DNA of 64,000 bases from Diphasiastrum complanatum (GCA_029204225.1 CM055100.1:34924645-34988644), one strand, 5' to 3'; shown: positions 1 to 10,788, counted from the stretch's first letter. Program-made: numbers and translations. The notes: generated by a model not told the origin, from the letters alone.

Positions 1-296
1 ATTTCCTTGGCATTCATGGTTGTTGCATGATCTCTTTATACTTCAGGTTCCTTGGCATTCCTGGCTGCTGCACATAGCTTGGTCTTTGATGTTGTTCTAG
101 AGTGGTTGTCGAGCTGTGCTTTTCCGATGGTATTCTTGGGCTATTCGACTAGCTTTGGATATCTCAGTTGTTGGGGTCCTACATATCAAGATTTTTTATG
201 GTCTTCTTGGGATATTCGGCTAGCCCTGGATATTTCACTTGTTGGAGCCCTTCACTACGACATATTTCTTTGGCATTCCTGGGCTATCAGAGTACC
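1..296 (+). repeat. Imperfect tandem repeat, about 71-bp unit
   Basis: Two neighbouring units start with TGG(T/C)(A/C)TTCTTGGG at 128 and 199, and a partial third starts at 271. Each runs through a stretch like TATTCG(A/G)CTAGC, then GGATAT, then a GTTGG(G/A)G segment. Units are about 71-72 bp, so the reading frame drifts. A related phrase, CCTTGGCATTC followed by TGGTTG or TGGCTG, also occurs near 6, 51, 1075 and 1112. Open frames here give hydrophobic, Trp-rich peptides that look like a by-product of the repeat, not a protein. The block lies upstream of a gypsy integrase tail and may be degenerate element sequence. Confidence 0.55.
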
Positions 297-1263
297 TTGA
301 GCGAGTTTTCTTCTCGCTTGGTTTTCTTTATGCATCTACATTAGTTGCTTATAGTTGATGTACAGTGCTTTGTAGTTGCTTATAGTTATTGTACAGTGTT
401 TTGTGGAGTTTGTGTGATACTTTTAGAGTACCTGTTGTGACGACTTATGTCCTCTTCGAGACCATCAGGGTACCTTGAGAGAATTCCTTCTCCTCTCTTG
501 GATAGTTTTTGGGGATGTTGCTGCCATATACTTTAGTGTTGCTCATATGTGCTTTGATACTCATTCCCAGCTACACGTGGATATTGCTATGATGCTTGCT
601 ACTGATGTTGTTGATCCGTTCCTCGTTCCAGTGCATTTCTTCTATTCCTCACTTGTGTGACTGGTGTGTACTTTGGGATTACACTTGCGGCCAGTTCCGA
701 TGGGTCATCCGATTCTCTATCCGTTTTTGGTGTATCCTATGATGGATTGGTATGTCCATATGAGGCCTTTCTGGATGAGTTTTTCAACTACAGTTTGTCA
801 GTTGGGGCCTCTAATATTTCTAGATTTGTTGCTACTATTTTCATGTATCATGTCTTCTTAGATGATGCATTGATTTCTTGGACCTTCTGGAGCTTTTGGC
901 ATGTTGCCCTTCTCGTGATATGGGCCTTGAGGGTACCATATGCCATTGCTACTTCTCATTCATGGGCCCTATGGATACCTTGGGCTTTTGACCATGTTGG
1001 TGCATATTTCTCCATTTTAGCTATCCTTTGTCAGGATGATGGCTGATCCTCTACTAGCTTGGGCATTACGGATACCTTGGCACTCCTGGTTGCTGCTTGA
1101 TCTTCTTCTGGTTCCTTGGCATTCTTGGTTGTTCCATGTTGCTTGGTTTCTGATGACGCAGTTGAAATGTTTCCTTTGTCGCCATGATGTTGATCCTGAG
1201 CTGTTCCCTTTCTTACTAGCTGCCATGCACCAGGTTCGCCTTCGCCATAGTCGACGCTGCAAA
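297..1263. other. No recognisable gene; degenerate repeat-derived sequence
   Basis: Several short open frames exist on both strands, but none shows a domain or a continuous family match. The stretch 1046-1147 repeats the CCTTGGCA(T/C)TC phrase seen at the left edge. The segment runs without a clear boundary into the plus-strand integrase tail beginning at about 1264, so it is probably eroded gypsy sequence. Confidence 0.4.
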
Positions 1264-1446
1264 TAGATTCAGTTTTCGATCCATTGGGATGGTCATCCTA
1301 TTGAGGAGGCCACATGGGAGCCTATTGATGTCTTTTATCATATGCCATCACTTGCGCATCAGGATCGAGCTCTTGCTGCAATTGTTGATTCCTCTACATC
1401 AGATGCTGCTCTAGTTGTTGATGCACCAGGGCTTGCTGCTGTTTGA
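1264..1446 (+). pseudogene. Gypsy integrase C-terminal / chromodomain-like remnant
   Basis: Translation from about 1267 contains HWDGHPIEEATWEP, the ending typical of the chromodomain-like tail of plant gypsy (chromovirus) polyproteins, where a W-x-G-x-P then EEATWEP pattern is common. About 45 further residues follow to a stop near 1446. No catalytic integrase core is visible upstream in frame, so only the tail remains. The downstream sequence looks like an LTR. Family assignment rests on this short motif. Confidence 0.6.
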
Positions 1447-1937
1447 TCCAGTTTCTTTTTGGTAGTTGGGTCTTTTTTTTTGTGTCGGGGAGAGTTATGG
1501 ACTTGGCTCATTACATTCGTCACGTCCATTTACATTTACTTTACTTTATGCATAAGCATGCCTTGGGCCTTTTTTTATTCATTAGTGACACTTAGACTAT
1601 ATGGTTGGCCTTTGGCCTTATTATTCATTATTAGGCCATTTGGACATATTATTGGAGAGTGGGGGCCTTCTTGGAGGGCACACTATTATCCCTCCCAGTT
1701 GGGCCCTAGCCACCGAAAGCTTCCTTTTAGGGCTTCCTCTTGGCTATAAGTAGGGAAACTGCATCATTTGTTATTCAACTGATGATATTGATCTCTCTCT
1801 TTAGTCTCCTTAATCTCTCTCTCTTTCCTGCTTTCTAGGGATAAGTCTTGCTTATGTGCTACTTTCATAGCTTAAGTCTTGCTTATGTGATGCTTTCATA
1901 GCTTAGCTCTAGATCAGTTGTGGCTCTATTCGTAACT
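1447..1937 (+). repeat. LTR-like segment with TATA box and 31-bp duplication
   Basis: This follows the plus-strand integrase tail, where a 3' LTR is expected. It contains TATAAG at 1745-1750 followed by a CT-rich leader, as at an LTR transcription start. A 31-bp unit is tandemly duplicated at 1842-1872 and 1873-1903 (TAAGTCTTGCTTATGTG...CATAGCT). I could not fix the LTR ends; no second copy is in the window. Right after it, from 1938, a gypsy remnant lies on the opposite strand. Confidence 0.45.
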
Positions 1938-2363
1938 TCAACGGACATTTCTCAAATAAACATTCAAAATTTCTGGATACTCTTGAAAGAATTCTTCTTC
2001 CATCCATCTTGCATCCGTAGTAGGATAGTTCTTAAATTTGAGGAGGTATAATGTAGAAGTTATCCCCTTTTTTCTAGTTCTTGTCTTGTGCATCAAGATC
2101 TGCTTAGGTTGAAGGATTTTTTCGGTTCCTTGAACCTCTGGTGGTTCGGAATCTGTAAATCCTTCTGGTTCTGTACCATTGAATTTCTTTAGCAAGCTTA
2201 CGTGGAATTTGTTATGGATTTTCCAAGTAATAGGCAAGTCAAGCTCACATGTAACCTCATTGATTACTTTCTTGACTTTAAAAGGTCCATAATACTTTTG
2301 GGCTAGTTTTGGGTAGAGTTACATGTTGCCCTTCTTTTTCATTGTGTGGACAGCTGTATGGCG
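1938..2363 (-). pseudogene. Gypsy integrase C-terminus and chromodomain, remnant
   Basis: Read on the minus strand, the segment 2340-2238 gives KLAQKYYGPFKV and the following 99-residue open stretch gives KIHNKFHVSLLKK, then EPPEV, then LLKFKNYPTTDARWMEE. This is the usual order at the end of plant chromovirus integrases: GPF/Y module, FHVS motif, and a chromodomain with an aromatic-rich W-ME(E) ending. A stop near 2292-2297 interrupts the start. The catalytic DDE core is absent, so it is a 3' fragment. It faces the plus-strand gypsy tail ending at 1446, so two different insertions abut here. Confidence 0.75.
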
Positions 2364-4778
2364 CAACGAGGCTTGCATGGGTTTTCAAAGAGCAGTGACG
2401 GAGAGCCATAGCAATTTACAAGTGGCAATTTGGTTGAAAACAGAGGAAATTTGGGAAATTTTCAGTTTCGTGGGGTGTTGACGGATTTCTAGGAAATTTT
2501 GCTTGTATGCAGTCAATACTGCACCAATAGATGAGCTATAAATTGTGTTACTGAGCTGGAGTAGGGCGACCTCAGCCAGATAGGAGGCTGCAAGAAGAAG
2601 CTCAGAGAAAGACTGACCAGAGCCCAAAAAACCTCCATTCTTCCTTGAGCTAGGTTTTTGAGATGAAAAACCATGGATCTTGCAAGATAAGAAGCAGTAT
2701 TTGGAGCTGTGAGAGGCCAATGGTGGGCGCCCTACTACTGCCAAGAGAATCTCCAGTGGCCACGGACAGCCATAGAGAAGAGAGGGCGAGGGATCAGAAA
2801 AGGAGTAGGCAACCACAAAAACCCTTTTGGAATCACCATAGCCAAAAAGCAAGGTGAAGGAAGAAGAAGAGAGAGCGCGTGGAGGCTCGTGCACGGCCAG
2901 TGTGAGGATGAAGGTAGTGTCTCAAAGTGCGTATTGGCTGGAAGCGTGGAGTTCGATGCGCTGAAATGTGCAGGATCGTTGGATGGAGGATCCATGGAGA
3001 TCAACGGTCAGGATTGTGAGCTCAAGGAGCAGCGTGGGCCATCAGATGTAGAAGGGCCGTTAGATGGCAAGTGAAAGGGGCCCTGAAGAGATAAAAGACA
3101 TTTTAACCTTCATCTTCATTAAAAAATTTCAATAGAAATGGCAAAAGGGACCCGAAGTCCAGAATGGACTACACTTCATTGAAAATCTTCATTATGAAGA
3201 ATCAGTTCAATTTTGCAAGGTATATTGGTTTTGGGCCTATGGTTGGCTAGAAGGCACCTATTTTTGGCCATTCTTGGGCCAAAATGACCCCTGAAACTGG
3301 TTGCTCAGAGCTATCGGACAGAGCGACGTCATAAAGTAGGGAGAAAGGTGTTTCAGGGTGTTTTCATTACCATTCTATTGAGCGGAGTGTGGGTGACCTA
3401 GTGATGGGCTACATTCGCTATTTGGGTACCATAGGGCCAAATTTGGGGCAATTTTTGTTGATGGAACCTGCTACAGGGTGGTACAATGAGGCATTATCGC
3501 TTTGGAATCATTATTACTTACTCCTAACAGGGTAACATGGTGTTTGGAAGTGGTAAATGTGGTATGGGGGCGAATGGTAGTGGAATTGTGTGGAGAAAGC
3601 TAGTTTTGGCGACAGAAGTGCAGCTTGGCAGCGTGACTACTCATCATTGGCAACAATTTTGAGAGGGCAAGCAATCGCAGGTGAGAGGTAGGCATGGTAT
3701 GCCGGTTGCGGGTGAAAAATTCTTGTGATCAGGTTCAACTCTTGGGGTTAGAACCAACCAGCGTAAAGTGGCGTCTTGGAGGAACGCTCTCACAGGAATG
3801 ATCGACAATGACAGTGTTGAGTCAGGTGATAGCTGCATTGACACACACATCTATAGCTTGGAAATTTCTCGTTCGGAGGGAAATATGGGCTAGCTTGGAG
3901 GTACACACATATTGGCGGTCACAGGTGATGGAAGTGTGAGGTGTTCCAGTTGAAAGCCATTGGGCAAGATAGCAGACTTGCATTGGACGAGCTATGTGTG
4001 GGACACATTGAGGATGAAGAAAGGGTCAAGGATCACACTTTGGATGCTCTTGGTGAGTGGTGAGTGTGATGATTTTGCAGTTTTGCAGTAGGTAAGTCAA
4101 TTTTGATCAAGCCATTTAGTTGTGGAACAGTGTATCGGGTTTGTTCGAAGAGATACACTTGAATTGCCTATTATGGATAAGTCAAGTCAATTTGCCATAT
4201 CATGATTGCATCAAGGATGTAGATTCCAGTGATGACAGGGTGTAGATCATTTGGATTGGGCCATGGAAGATCTCATAGGTTCATTGGAGGAATATTGGTA
4301 TGTCACGTCATGTGAGGGACTTGATGGTGGCTTTGAAATTCACATCTCAGTGTATTCTCAGGGAGTGGTTTGGAACCATTCATACGAGTAGCTTGGAGCT
4401 AGCTTGGGGGAATACAGGTGGGCACTATAGGGTAGATGCTTAGATCTTTGTGATCAGGGATGACATTGGGATACTTGGTAGGGATAGCACAAAAGGATGA
4501 CATTGGGATACTTGGTAGGGATAGCACAAAAGGATGACATGGGATGATCATCAGGGGGTAGTTGTTTCATATTGGACTTGAGTCATTGGCATGAACAGGA
4601 CTTACAGGTGGGATTCATGATGGAATCAAAACACTGCAAATGCAAATGGGCAAAGCGTGAAGCTTTGGGAGCCAGCTCTAGGTTGGAGAGCTGATGGAGA
4701 TTGCACGGGGTGTGATAAGAGGGCAAACACTATGGTGAGTGTTTTGCTAGTGATCTACTAGAGGGGACACTGATGGCG
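2364..4778. other. 2.4 kb without recognisable gene
   Basis: No protein family is recognisable on either strand. A 169-codon minus-strand open stretch (2385-2894) is Ser/Leu-rich with no motif and is opposed by overlapping plus-strand open stretches, so I treat it as chance. A 37-bp tandem duplication lies at 4459-4532. The right end is where Copia-1 inserted. Confidence 0.5.
4459..4532. repeat. 37-bp tandem duplication
   Basis: A unit beginning GATGACATTGGGATACTTGG and ending GCACAAAAG occurs at 4459-4495 and again, identical by eye, at 4496-4532. A third start (GATGACA) follows. The perfect identity implies a recent slippage event. Confidence 0.85.
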
Positions 4779-4783
4779 AGGAC

Positions 4784-5427
4784 TGTGAAAGATTCAACTA
4801 GTTTCATCACATTTTGCAATATTTCCATATTTGGCATATTAAGGCCAAAACTTGTTTTAGACTTAGAGGTTGACTTTTCAAAGTTCATTAGTCTAAATTT
4901 CATTTGAATAAACACTTTTTGAAAGTGTGGGAAAGATAGAATGCGAGTTTGAGTAGATTCAATTTGAATAAGTTGGGTACATTGAATCTAGACCCAAAAT
5001 TGGTAGGGTTAGCATTTTGGTGGGAAAGCCAAGTGGCCAAACAGGGTTTGGACCTGCTATAAAAGGATGTAACTCATGGAGAGAGTCATCTTCTCTCTTC
5101 TCTATCTCATTTCATGCTTATACATGGTTCTCTTGGGTTCTACTATCCATTGGTTCTTGGTGATTGCTTGCAATTCTATGTGTAGAATGATCTATATTTG
5201 CTATTTTTGGATCCACACGTGTGAAATACAATAGCTTGCTGGTTTTGTACGGACAACAATAGTACAAAATCATTTCATTCAAGTTTGATCAAGTTCTATT
5301 AGTGTTTGCATCTCAAATTGTGTGTAAATGCTGATGTTTCTACAATGGTAAAATTGGTAGTGTATTTCTCTTTCTAACCAAAGATCATTCAAGTAGATTG
5401 GATCTTAAGGATCTGAAATCTTTCACA
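4784..5427 (+). repeat. Copia-1 5' LTR
   Basis: Starts TGTGAAAGATTC and ends CTGAAATCTTTCACA immediately before the primer site. It is near-identical to 10139-10788; the 3' copy has six extra bases (GCACTA or a shifted equivalent) near 10510. It carries a TATA box at 5058-5065 followed by a CT-rich tract (TCTTCTCTCTTCTCTATCTC), a typical promoter and leader arrangement. Confidence 0.95.
5058..5065 (+). promoter_or_regulatory. TATA box of Copia-1 5' LTR
   Basis: TATAAAAG sits about 275 bases into the LTR and is conserved at 10413-10420 in the 3' LTR. Transcription would be expected to start about 30 bases downstream, in the CT-rich tract. Assigned by motif and position only. Confidence 0.7.
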
Positions 5428-5439
5428 TGGTATCAGAGC
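5428..5439 (+). other. Primer binding site of Copia-1
   Basis: TGGTATCAGAGC lies directly after the LTR. This sequence is complementary to the 3' end of plant initiator methionine tRNA and is the standard minus-strand primer site of plant copia elements. Confidence 0.9.
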
Positions 5440-6027
5440 TTGTGTTTCAGGTTATGAAGGAGGAAATTAGATCTATCAATGATTTGGTGAAGATATCAAG
5501 TCTAGAGCATGCTAGAGAGGATTCTACACCAAAATCAGATTTTTTGCTTTTGTAGATTGGATCTTTTGTAGATCAAAATACTAAATAGGTCAATATACTT
5601 GTTCAATTCCGTTTTTTGAATTCACACGCTGGATTTGGCCGATTTTTGGATCATTGGTTCAGCCTAAGTGGTGGGTTATAGATTGCATATCAAATTTTCA
5701 GCATTTGCATGTAGATTTGGAATAGTCAATTTTTTGTGATTTTGTCAAAACCCTAATTTTAATTGGATCTCTAGATAGTGAGGTTGCTGGACTTCATTTG
5801 AGTGTGTTTCAATCTTAGGAAGTGGCAAAAGTCATTAGATTGAGGATAGATCATAGGTTGATCAAGATTCCATGATTCTATGTGTTGATTTGCTTGGATA
5901 AGTGCTAGAAGAGAATTTGTGAGATAGTTTCAAATCTTGGTGATTTATTTTGAAAGCATTTGTTGTTGTTCAAAGGAGTGCTTTGTGCATTGAAACAGGT
6001 TGAAAGAGAAGATCAGGTCATTGCTAC

Positions 6028-7041
6028 ATGGCAACCTCAATTGGAGCCATGTTGGAAGCCAATGATAAGCTTACCTCAAGTAACTATTCATTATGGAAAG
6101 TGAGGATGGAGTCACTTCTTGAGATGAATGATGTTTTGGATATTGTTGTAGGTTTGGAGGAGAGACCAGCAACACAAGATCAATTGAGGTATGACAAGAG
6201 GGCCAAGAAGGCTCTACACATGATAAAGATGAATGTTACCAATGAACTTCTCAAGGAAGTTGGTAAGTGCACATCATCTTTGGAAGCTTGGAATTCATTG
6301 AAGAAGCTTTATGAATCCAAGTCTACTTCTAGAGTGTTGACTTTAAGAAGGCAAATCTTTTCTTGTTTGCAAAATAATGAAGAAAGTCCAAGTACTTTTG
6401 TTTTGAGAATGAAAGCATTGAATGATGAGTTAGCTTGCATAGATGAAAGCATTAAGGAAGGAGAGCTTATTCAAGTGATTCTTAATGGCTTGTTGGATGC
6501 TCATGCTAACATTGTTCAAAGTATTGTTATTCAAAAGACTTTGCCAAGTTTGATGGATCTTCAAGAGATCTTGATCAATGAGGAATATAGGCTTCAAGCA
6601 AGAGGTGGATCTACATCGACACTTCAAGAGGATGCTATGTTCACAAAGGGAAAATTCAAGGGCAAAACCAAAAGCAAGTGGTCTAAAGGGCAAGATCAAG
6701 TGGATGCTTCTTCAAGTGGAAAAAAGAAGGATAGATCAAAGCTCAAGTGCTTCTATTGTGGCATCAAAGGACACTTTGCAAGTGAGTGCTACAAGAAGAA
6801 GAGAGATCAAGGAGACAAGCAAGGTAATCTTACTCTTGATGAGGATGGTTTGGATGTGCAAGATGCAAGTGATGATGCTTTTGTGATGTCTTCATGTATG
6901 CTTGCTAATGATGGAGATCTAGATCCTTGGTGGATTGATAGTGGAACAAGTTCACACATGATCTTTCACAAAGAGTATTTCACTTCTTTGTTGGCATACG
7001 GAGATGACAATAGGGTGATCTACACGGCCAATGATGGTTAG
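6028..7041 (+). CDS. Copia-1 gag and N-terminal protease
   Basis: A 337-codon open frame starting MATSIGAM. Residues about 10-200 look like the copia gag domain (SNYSLWKVRMESLL near the start, then WNSLKKLYESK). A zinc knuckle of the C-x2-C-x4-H-x4-C type (CFYCGIKGHFASEC) lies near residue 245 in a Lys-rich region. Near residue 310 comes WWIDSGTSSHM, the aspartic protease active site (D-S-G), so in a working element the frame would continue into pol. Here it ends at TAG 7039-7041, inside protease, two residues after a T-A-N-D-G segment. Gag could still form particles; the protease is truncated. Confidence 0.9.
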   Translation: MATSIGAMLEANDKLTSSNYSLWKVRMESLLEMNDVLDIVVGLEERPATQDQLRYDKRAKKALHMIKMNVTNELLKEVGKCTSSLEAWNSLKKLYESKSTSRVLTLRRQIFSCLQNNEESPSTFVLRMKALNDELACIDESIKEGELIQVILNGLLDAHANIVQSIVIQKTLPSLMDLQEILINEEYRLQARGGSTSTLQEDAMFTKGKFKGKTKSKWSKGQDQVDASSSGKKKDRSKLKCFYCGIKGHFASECYKKKRDQGDKQGNLTLDEDGLDVQDASDDAFVMSSCMLANDGDLDPWWIDSGTSSHMIFHKEYFTSLLAYGDDNRVIYTANDG

Positions 7042-9571
7042 TGTGCAATCAAAGGGATTGGCACAATTCTCTACAAATAGGAATTTTCATTTGGAGGATG
7101 TTTTGTTTATTCCATCTATTACCAAGAATTTGCTTAGTGTGAGTCAAATGCTAAGTAAGGGCCTCAAGGTGGAGTTTGATGGAGATGGTTGTTTGATCAA
7201 AAGGAAGGATGTCTTGATTGGAAGAGGTAAAAGGCAAGGGAAGTTGTTCAAACTTGATGCTTGTGTTATTGCTAACCAATTTGGATGTGTTGCAAGGGAG
7301 CAAATTTCTATTCAAGAGGTTTGGCACAAAAGGATGGGACATCTCAACTTCAAGTCATTGGAGGTAATGGCAAGGAAAAAGGTTGTGATTGGTCTTCCAA
7401 GTTCCTTAAGTAATGACAAGCATGTTTGTGAGTCTTGTGCTTTGTCTAAGTCACATAGACTACCTTATACTAGATCTATTTCTAGATCTACAAAGCCTTT
7501 TCAACTTGTACATTCGGATATTCATGGATTTACTACAATTAGCAATAGTGGAGCTAAGATGTATGTAGCATTCATTGATGATTTTAGTAGATTTTGTTGG
7601 ATCTATCTACTAAAGAGCAAGGATGAAGTGTATGATGTCTTTGTCAAGTTCAAGAATGCAAGGGAGAACCAATTTTCCACAAAGATCAAGTGCTTGAGAG
7701 GTGACAATGGTGGTGAGTACATATCTAACAAGCTCAAGGCCTTTTGTGATGAGCATGGGATCAAGAGGGAGTATACAACATCAAGGACCCCAAAACAAAA
7801 TGGAGTGGCTGAAAGGAAGAATAGAACTTTATGTGAAAGTGCTAAAGCTATGAGGTTAAGTGCTAATCTTGACAAACCATTTTGGGATCAAGCTTTGTTG
7901 TGTGCCAATTTCTTGTGCAATAGGTGGCCGAGTGCTATTTTGGATGGAAGGACACCTTTTGAGATGCTATTCAAGAGGAGGCCGAGTCTCAACTTTCTAA
8001 GAACCTTTGGATGCACATGCTATGTCAACATTACTCTTGATGATAGGACCAAGGAGGATCCATCTTCAAGAAGAGGCATTTTTGTTGGATATAGTGAGGT
8101 GAGTAAAGCCTACAAGGTTTACATTCCTTCTACTAACAAAGTGATTGTTGGTAGAGATGTCATTTTTGATGAGGGAAGCATTCCAAAGGTGTCTTCAAGC
8201 ATGATTGATGGTAAAGTAGATGGTTCTAACATTCTTGATGTTGATGAGAAGGATCCTACTTTGGATGGTGGTAATGATGGACCTTCATCAAGTCAAAAGC
8301 CAAGGAGAACATCAAGAGAAAGACAAGTACCTTCAAGGCTCACATATGATCAAAAGGGTAAGCAAGTAGTTTTTGGAAATTATGTTGCTTTCCTAACCTC
8401 TTTGGATGAGCCTGCAAGTGTAGATCAAGCAAGGAAAGAAGAGGAGTGGATCCAAGCAATGGATCTTGAGTATCGATCTCTTATGAAGAGTGGAACATCT
8501 TTTGGAAGATCTTCTTGTGTACATGGAGATATGCAAGTGGATGGATGTTATCTTGCTGTAAAATCAAGTAATGGATCTGGAAAACAAATTTTGCTCAATG
8601 ACTTTGATGGTCAAGTTGAAGATCAAGAGGTTGATCTCAAAGCGCTTCAACTAGTCAAAAGGGAAGGTGGCAATCTGGAGCTAGTCAAGAACATCAAAGG
8701 AGAGGTAATTGGCAAAGGTGTTATGGATCTGTTTTTGCAGCCTATTGAAGACTCAAGTAAGGTCAAAGGAGCATCAAGGAAGTTTTGTTCAAGTTTACTT
8801 TACTTGTTCTATCTCATGTTTGAGCAATTTCATGTGGATGTGTGCAAATTGTCAAGATATGGCAAAACTAGCTACATTGGTGAGCATTGTTTTGATGTTG
8901 GATTTGTACTAGCATTCTTGGCAGATTTTGCTGATGGAAATGAAGTTATTGGAGGTTCATTATGTCACTCATCCATGGCTAAGTTCTCAAGTGTTGAGCT
9001 ACTTGGTGCCAATACTTGGAGATTGTCAATTTTTGGTGAATTCATGGTCATTTTCTTGTGTCAAGTAGATCTTGAAGATGGACTAGTGCAAAATACTTGG
9101 TTTATGGAGTCATGTGGTGCTGGATTTGCATCATTAATGTACTCACCTACTCATGGATTTCCAAGGTTTGATGGTTTCTTGTGGCAAGATGAAGATGGAG
9201 GCTCATTCATGGAGTATCATGGTGGATACAAGGCAACAAAGGACAAAGGAGGAGGAGACATGCAAGCAAAAGTTGATCACTCACATTTATTGTTTGTTTG
9301 CTATATTTTTCCAGAGAGTTCAGAGTTGGAAGCATGGTGGAATCATTTTATTTACATTCTATTTGATTCTTCATGTTCTAGTCACATTTTTACATGTAAA
9401 ATTGATGTAAGAAATAGTGAAGCATCCCAAGTGGACACTATTCTCTATATCAATTATGGTTGTTTCTATTTTGAGCATTACATGATCATTGAAAGGAGAT
9501 CTATTCTTAGGAAGAAGATTATTCTTATGATGGATCAAAGTTCTATTGGCAAAAACTATGCTAGGGGCTAG
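7031..9571 (+). pseudogene. Copia-1 pol: protease end, integrase, then unrelated open sequence
   Basis: An 846-codon open stretch in a different frame from gag, without its own expected start. Residues 20-45 (HLEDVLFIPSITKNLLSVSQ) are the C-terminal part of protease. Residues about 100-150 carry the integrase HHCC finger (HKRMGHLNF then CESCALSK). The DDE core follows: HSDIHG, FIDDFSRFCW, LRGDNGGEY and KQNGVAERKNRT. A C-terminal integrase region with a GYSEVSKAYKVY segment follows. The start of reverse transcriptase is just recognisable (EEWIQAMDLEYRSLMKSGT, near residue 480). After that the roughly 355 remaining residues show no copia reverse transcriptase motif, neither YVDD nor the YGLKQ region. 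The frame stays open to 9571, where RNase H resumes in another frame. Confidence 0.85.
8500..9565 (+). other. Unrelated 1.07-kb segment replacing reverse transcriptase in Copia-1
   Basis: Between the first reverse-transcriptase residues and the RNase H start (KRVLRYIIGT at about 9574) the sequence matches nothing I recognise. Read in the integrase frame it has no stop for about 355 codons. The peptide is rich in Ser, Gly and aromatic residues, with short phrases such as SPTHGFPRFDGFLWQDEDGG and ESSELEAWWNHFIYI. No membrane-protein pattern or zinc finger is evident. It is similar in length to the segment it replaces. It could be captured host sequence or a diverged replacement shared by a non-autonomous subfamily. 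Edges are good to about 10 bases. Confidence 0.75.
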
Positions 9572-9573
9572 GA

Positions 9574-10143
9574 AAGCGAGTTTTGAGGTACATCATTGGA
9601 ACTCGAGATTTTGGCATATTGTATGAGGGATCATCACCTAATCTTTTTGGATTTTCAGATTCGGACTATGCTGGAGATATAATGGATAGGAAATCCATTA
9701 GTTCTTATTGTATTTTCATAGGTGATGGAGCTATATCATGGATGTCAAAGAAACAAGCCACTATCTCATTGTCATCTAGTGAGGCCGAGTACAAAGCTCT
9801 TACACATTGCACAAAGGAGATGGTATGGATCAAGAGGATGATCAAGGATCTTCACTTGCTAGATTTTTCAGAGAGACCAATCATCTTTTGTGACAATCAA
9901 TCAGTCCAAAGAATGGCATCCAATCCTATCTTTCATGCTAGGAGCAAGCATATTGAGATACAATATCATTTTGTGAGGGAGCGAGTCATTGCAAAGGAGG
10001 TGGAGCTTCAACATGTGTCTTCAAGGGAATGTGTAGCTTATATCTTCACCAAAGCATTGGGAAAAGACTTGTTCATGAAGCATAAGACTTCACTTGGAGT
10101 ATTATCAAAGTCTATGCTAAAACTAGTTGAAGAGGGAGTGTGA
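9574..10143 (+). pseudogene. Copia-1 RNase H and C-terminus
   Basis: The frame opens with KRVLRYIIGTRDFGILY, the reverse transcriptase/RNase H junction of copia elements. The RNase H domain follows: GFSDSDYAGD (first Asp), RKSISSYCIF, ISWMSKKQATISLSSSEAEY (Glu), then IFCDNQSVQ (Asp) and the HIEIQYHFVRE tail. It ends at TGA 10141-10143, inside the first bases of the 3' LTR, as is usual. The catalytic acidic residues are present. The domain is out of frame with the integrase stretch, and no own start codon is evident, so it is probably not made in this copy. Confidence 0.9.
10130..10138 (+). other. Polypurine tract of Copia-1
   Basis: AAGAGGGAG directly precedes the 3' LTR start TGTGAAAG at 10139, the expected plus-strand priming site. 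Confidence 0.85.
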
Positions 10144-10788
10144 AAGATTCAACTAGTTTCATCACATTTTGCAATATTTTCATATTTGGCATATTGAGGC
10201 CAAAACTTGTTTTAGACTTAGAGGTTGACTTTTCAAAGTTCATTAGTCTAAATTTCATTTGAATAAACACTTTTTGAAAGTGTGGGAAAGATAGAATGCG
10301 AGTTTGAGTAGATTCAATTTGAATAAGTTGGGTACATTGAATCTAGACCCAAAATTGGTAGGGTTAGCATTTTGGTGGGAAAGCCAAGTGGCCAAATAGG
10401 GTTTGGACCTGCTATAAAAGGATGTAACTCGTGGAGAGAGTCATCTTCTCTCTTCTCTATCTCATTTCATGCTTATACATGGTTCTCTTGGGTTCTACTA
10501 TCCATTGGTGCACTATCTTGGTGATTGCTTGCAATTCTATGTGTAGAATGATCTATATTTGTTATTTTTGGATCCACAGGTGTGAAATACAGTAGCTTGC
10601 TGGTTTTGTACGGACAACAATAGTACATAATCATTTCATTCAAGTTTGATCAAGTTCTATTAGTGTTTGCATCTCAAATTGTGTGTAGATGCTGATTTTT
10701 CTACATTGGTGAAATTGGTAGTGTATTTCTCTTTCTAACCAAAGATCATTCAAGTAGATTGGATCTTAAGGATCTGAAATCTTTCACA
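10139..10788 (+). repeat. Copia-1 3' LTR
   Basis: A 650-bp copy of 4784-5427 with about 12 substitutions and a 6-bp insertion by eye. It contains TATAAAAG at 10413-10420. It ends TCTTTCACA and is followed by the target duplication AGGAC. Confidence 0.95.

Larger units (their letters stand above)
4784..10788 (+). mobile_element. Copia-1: complete-ended Ty1/copia LTR retrotransposon, 6.0 kb
   Basis: Two LTRs (4784-5427 and 10139-10788) begin TGTGAAAG and end TTTCACA, an imperfect inverted terminus. They are flanked by a 5-bp target duplication, AGGAC, at 4779-4783 and 10789-10793. A primer site follows the 5' LTR directly and a purine tract precedes the 3' LTR. Internal order is gag, protease, integrase, then RNase H, the copia order. 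By eye the LTRs differ at about 12 positions plus one 6-bp indel (about 1.9%), so the insertion is fairly recent. Protease is broken by a stop and a frameshift, and the reverse transcriptase region is missing, replaced by unrelated sequence at about 8500-9565. It cannot be autonomous; enzymes would have to come from a relative. Confidence 0.95.

Noticed and set aside
2385-2894. 169-codon minus-strand open stretch
   Set aside because: No domain, Ser/Leu-rich, opposed by overlapping plus-strand open stretches; no sign of splice sites or conserved motifs.
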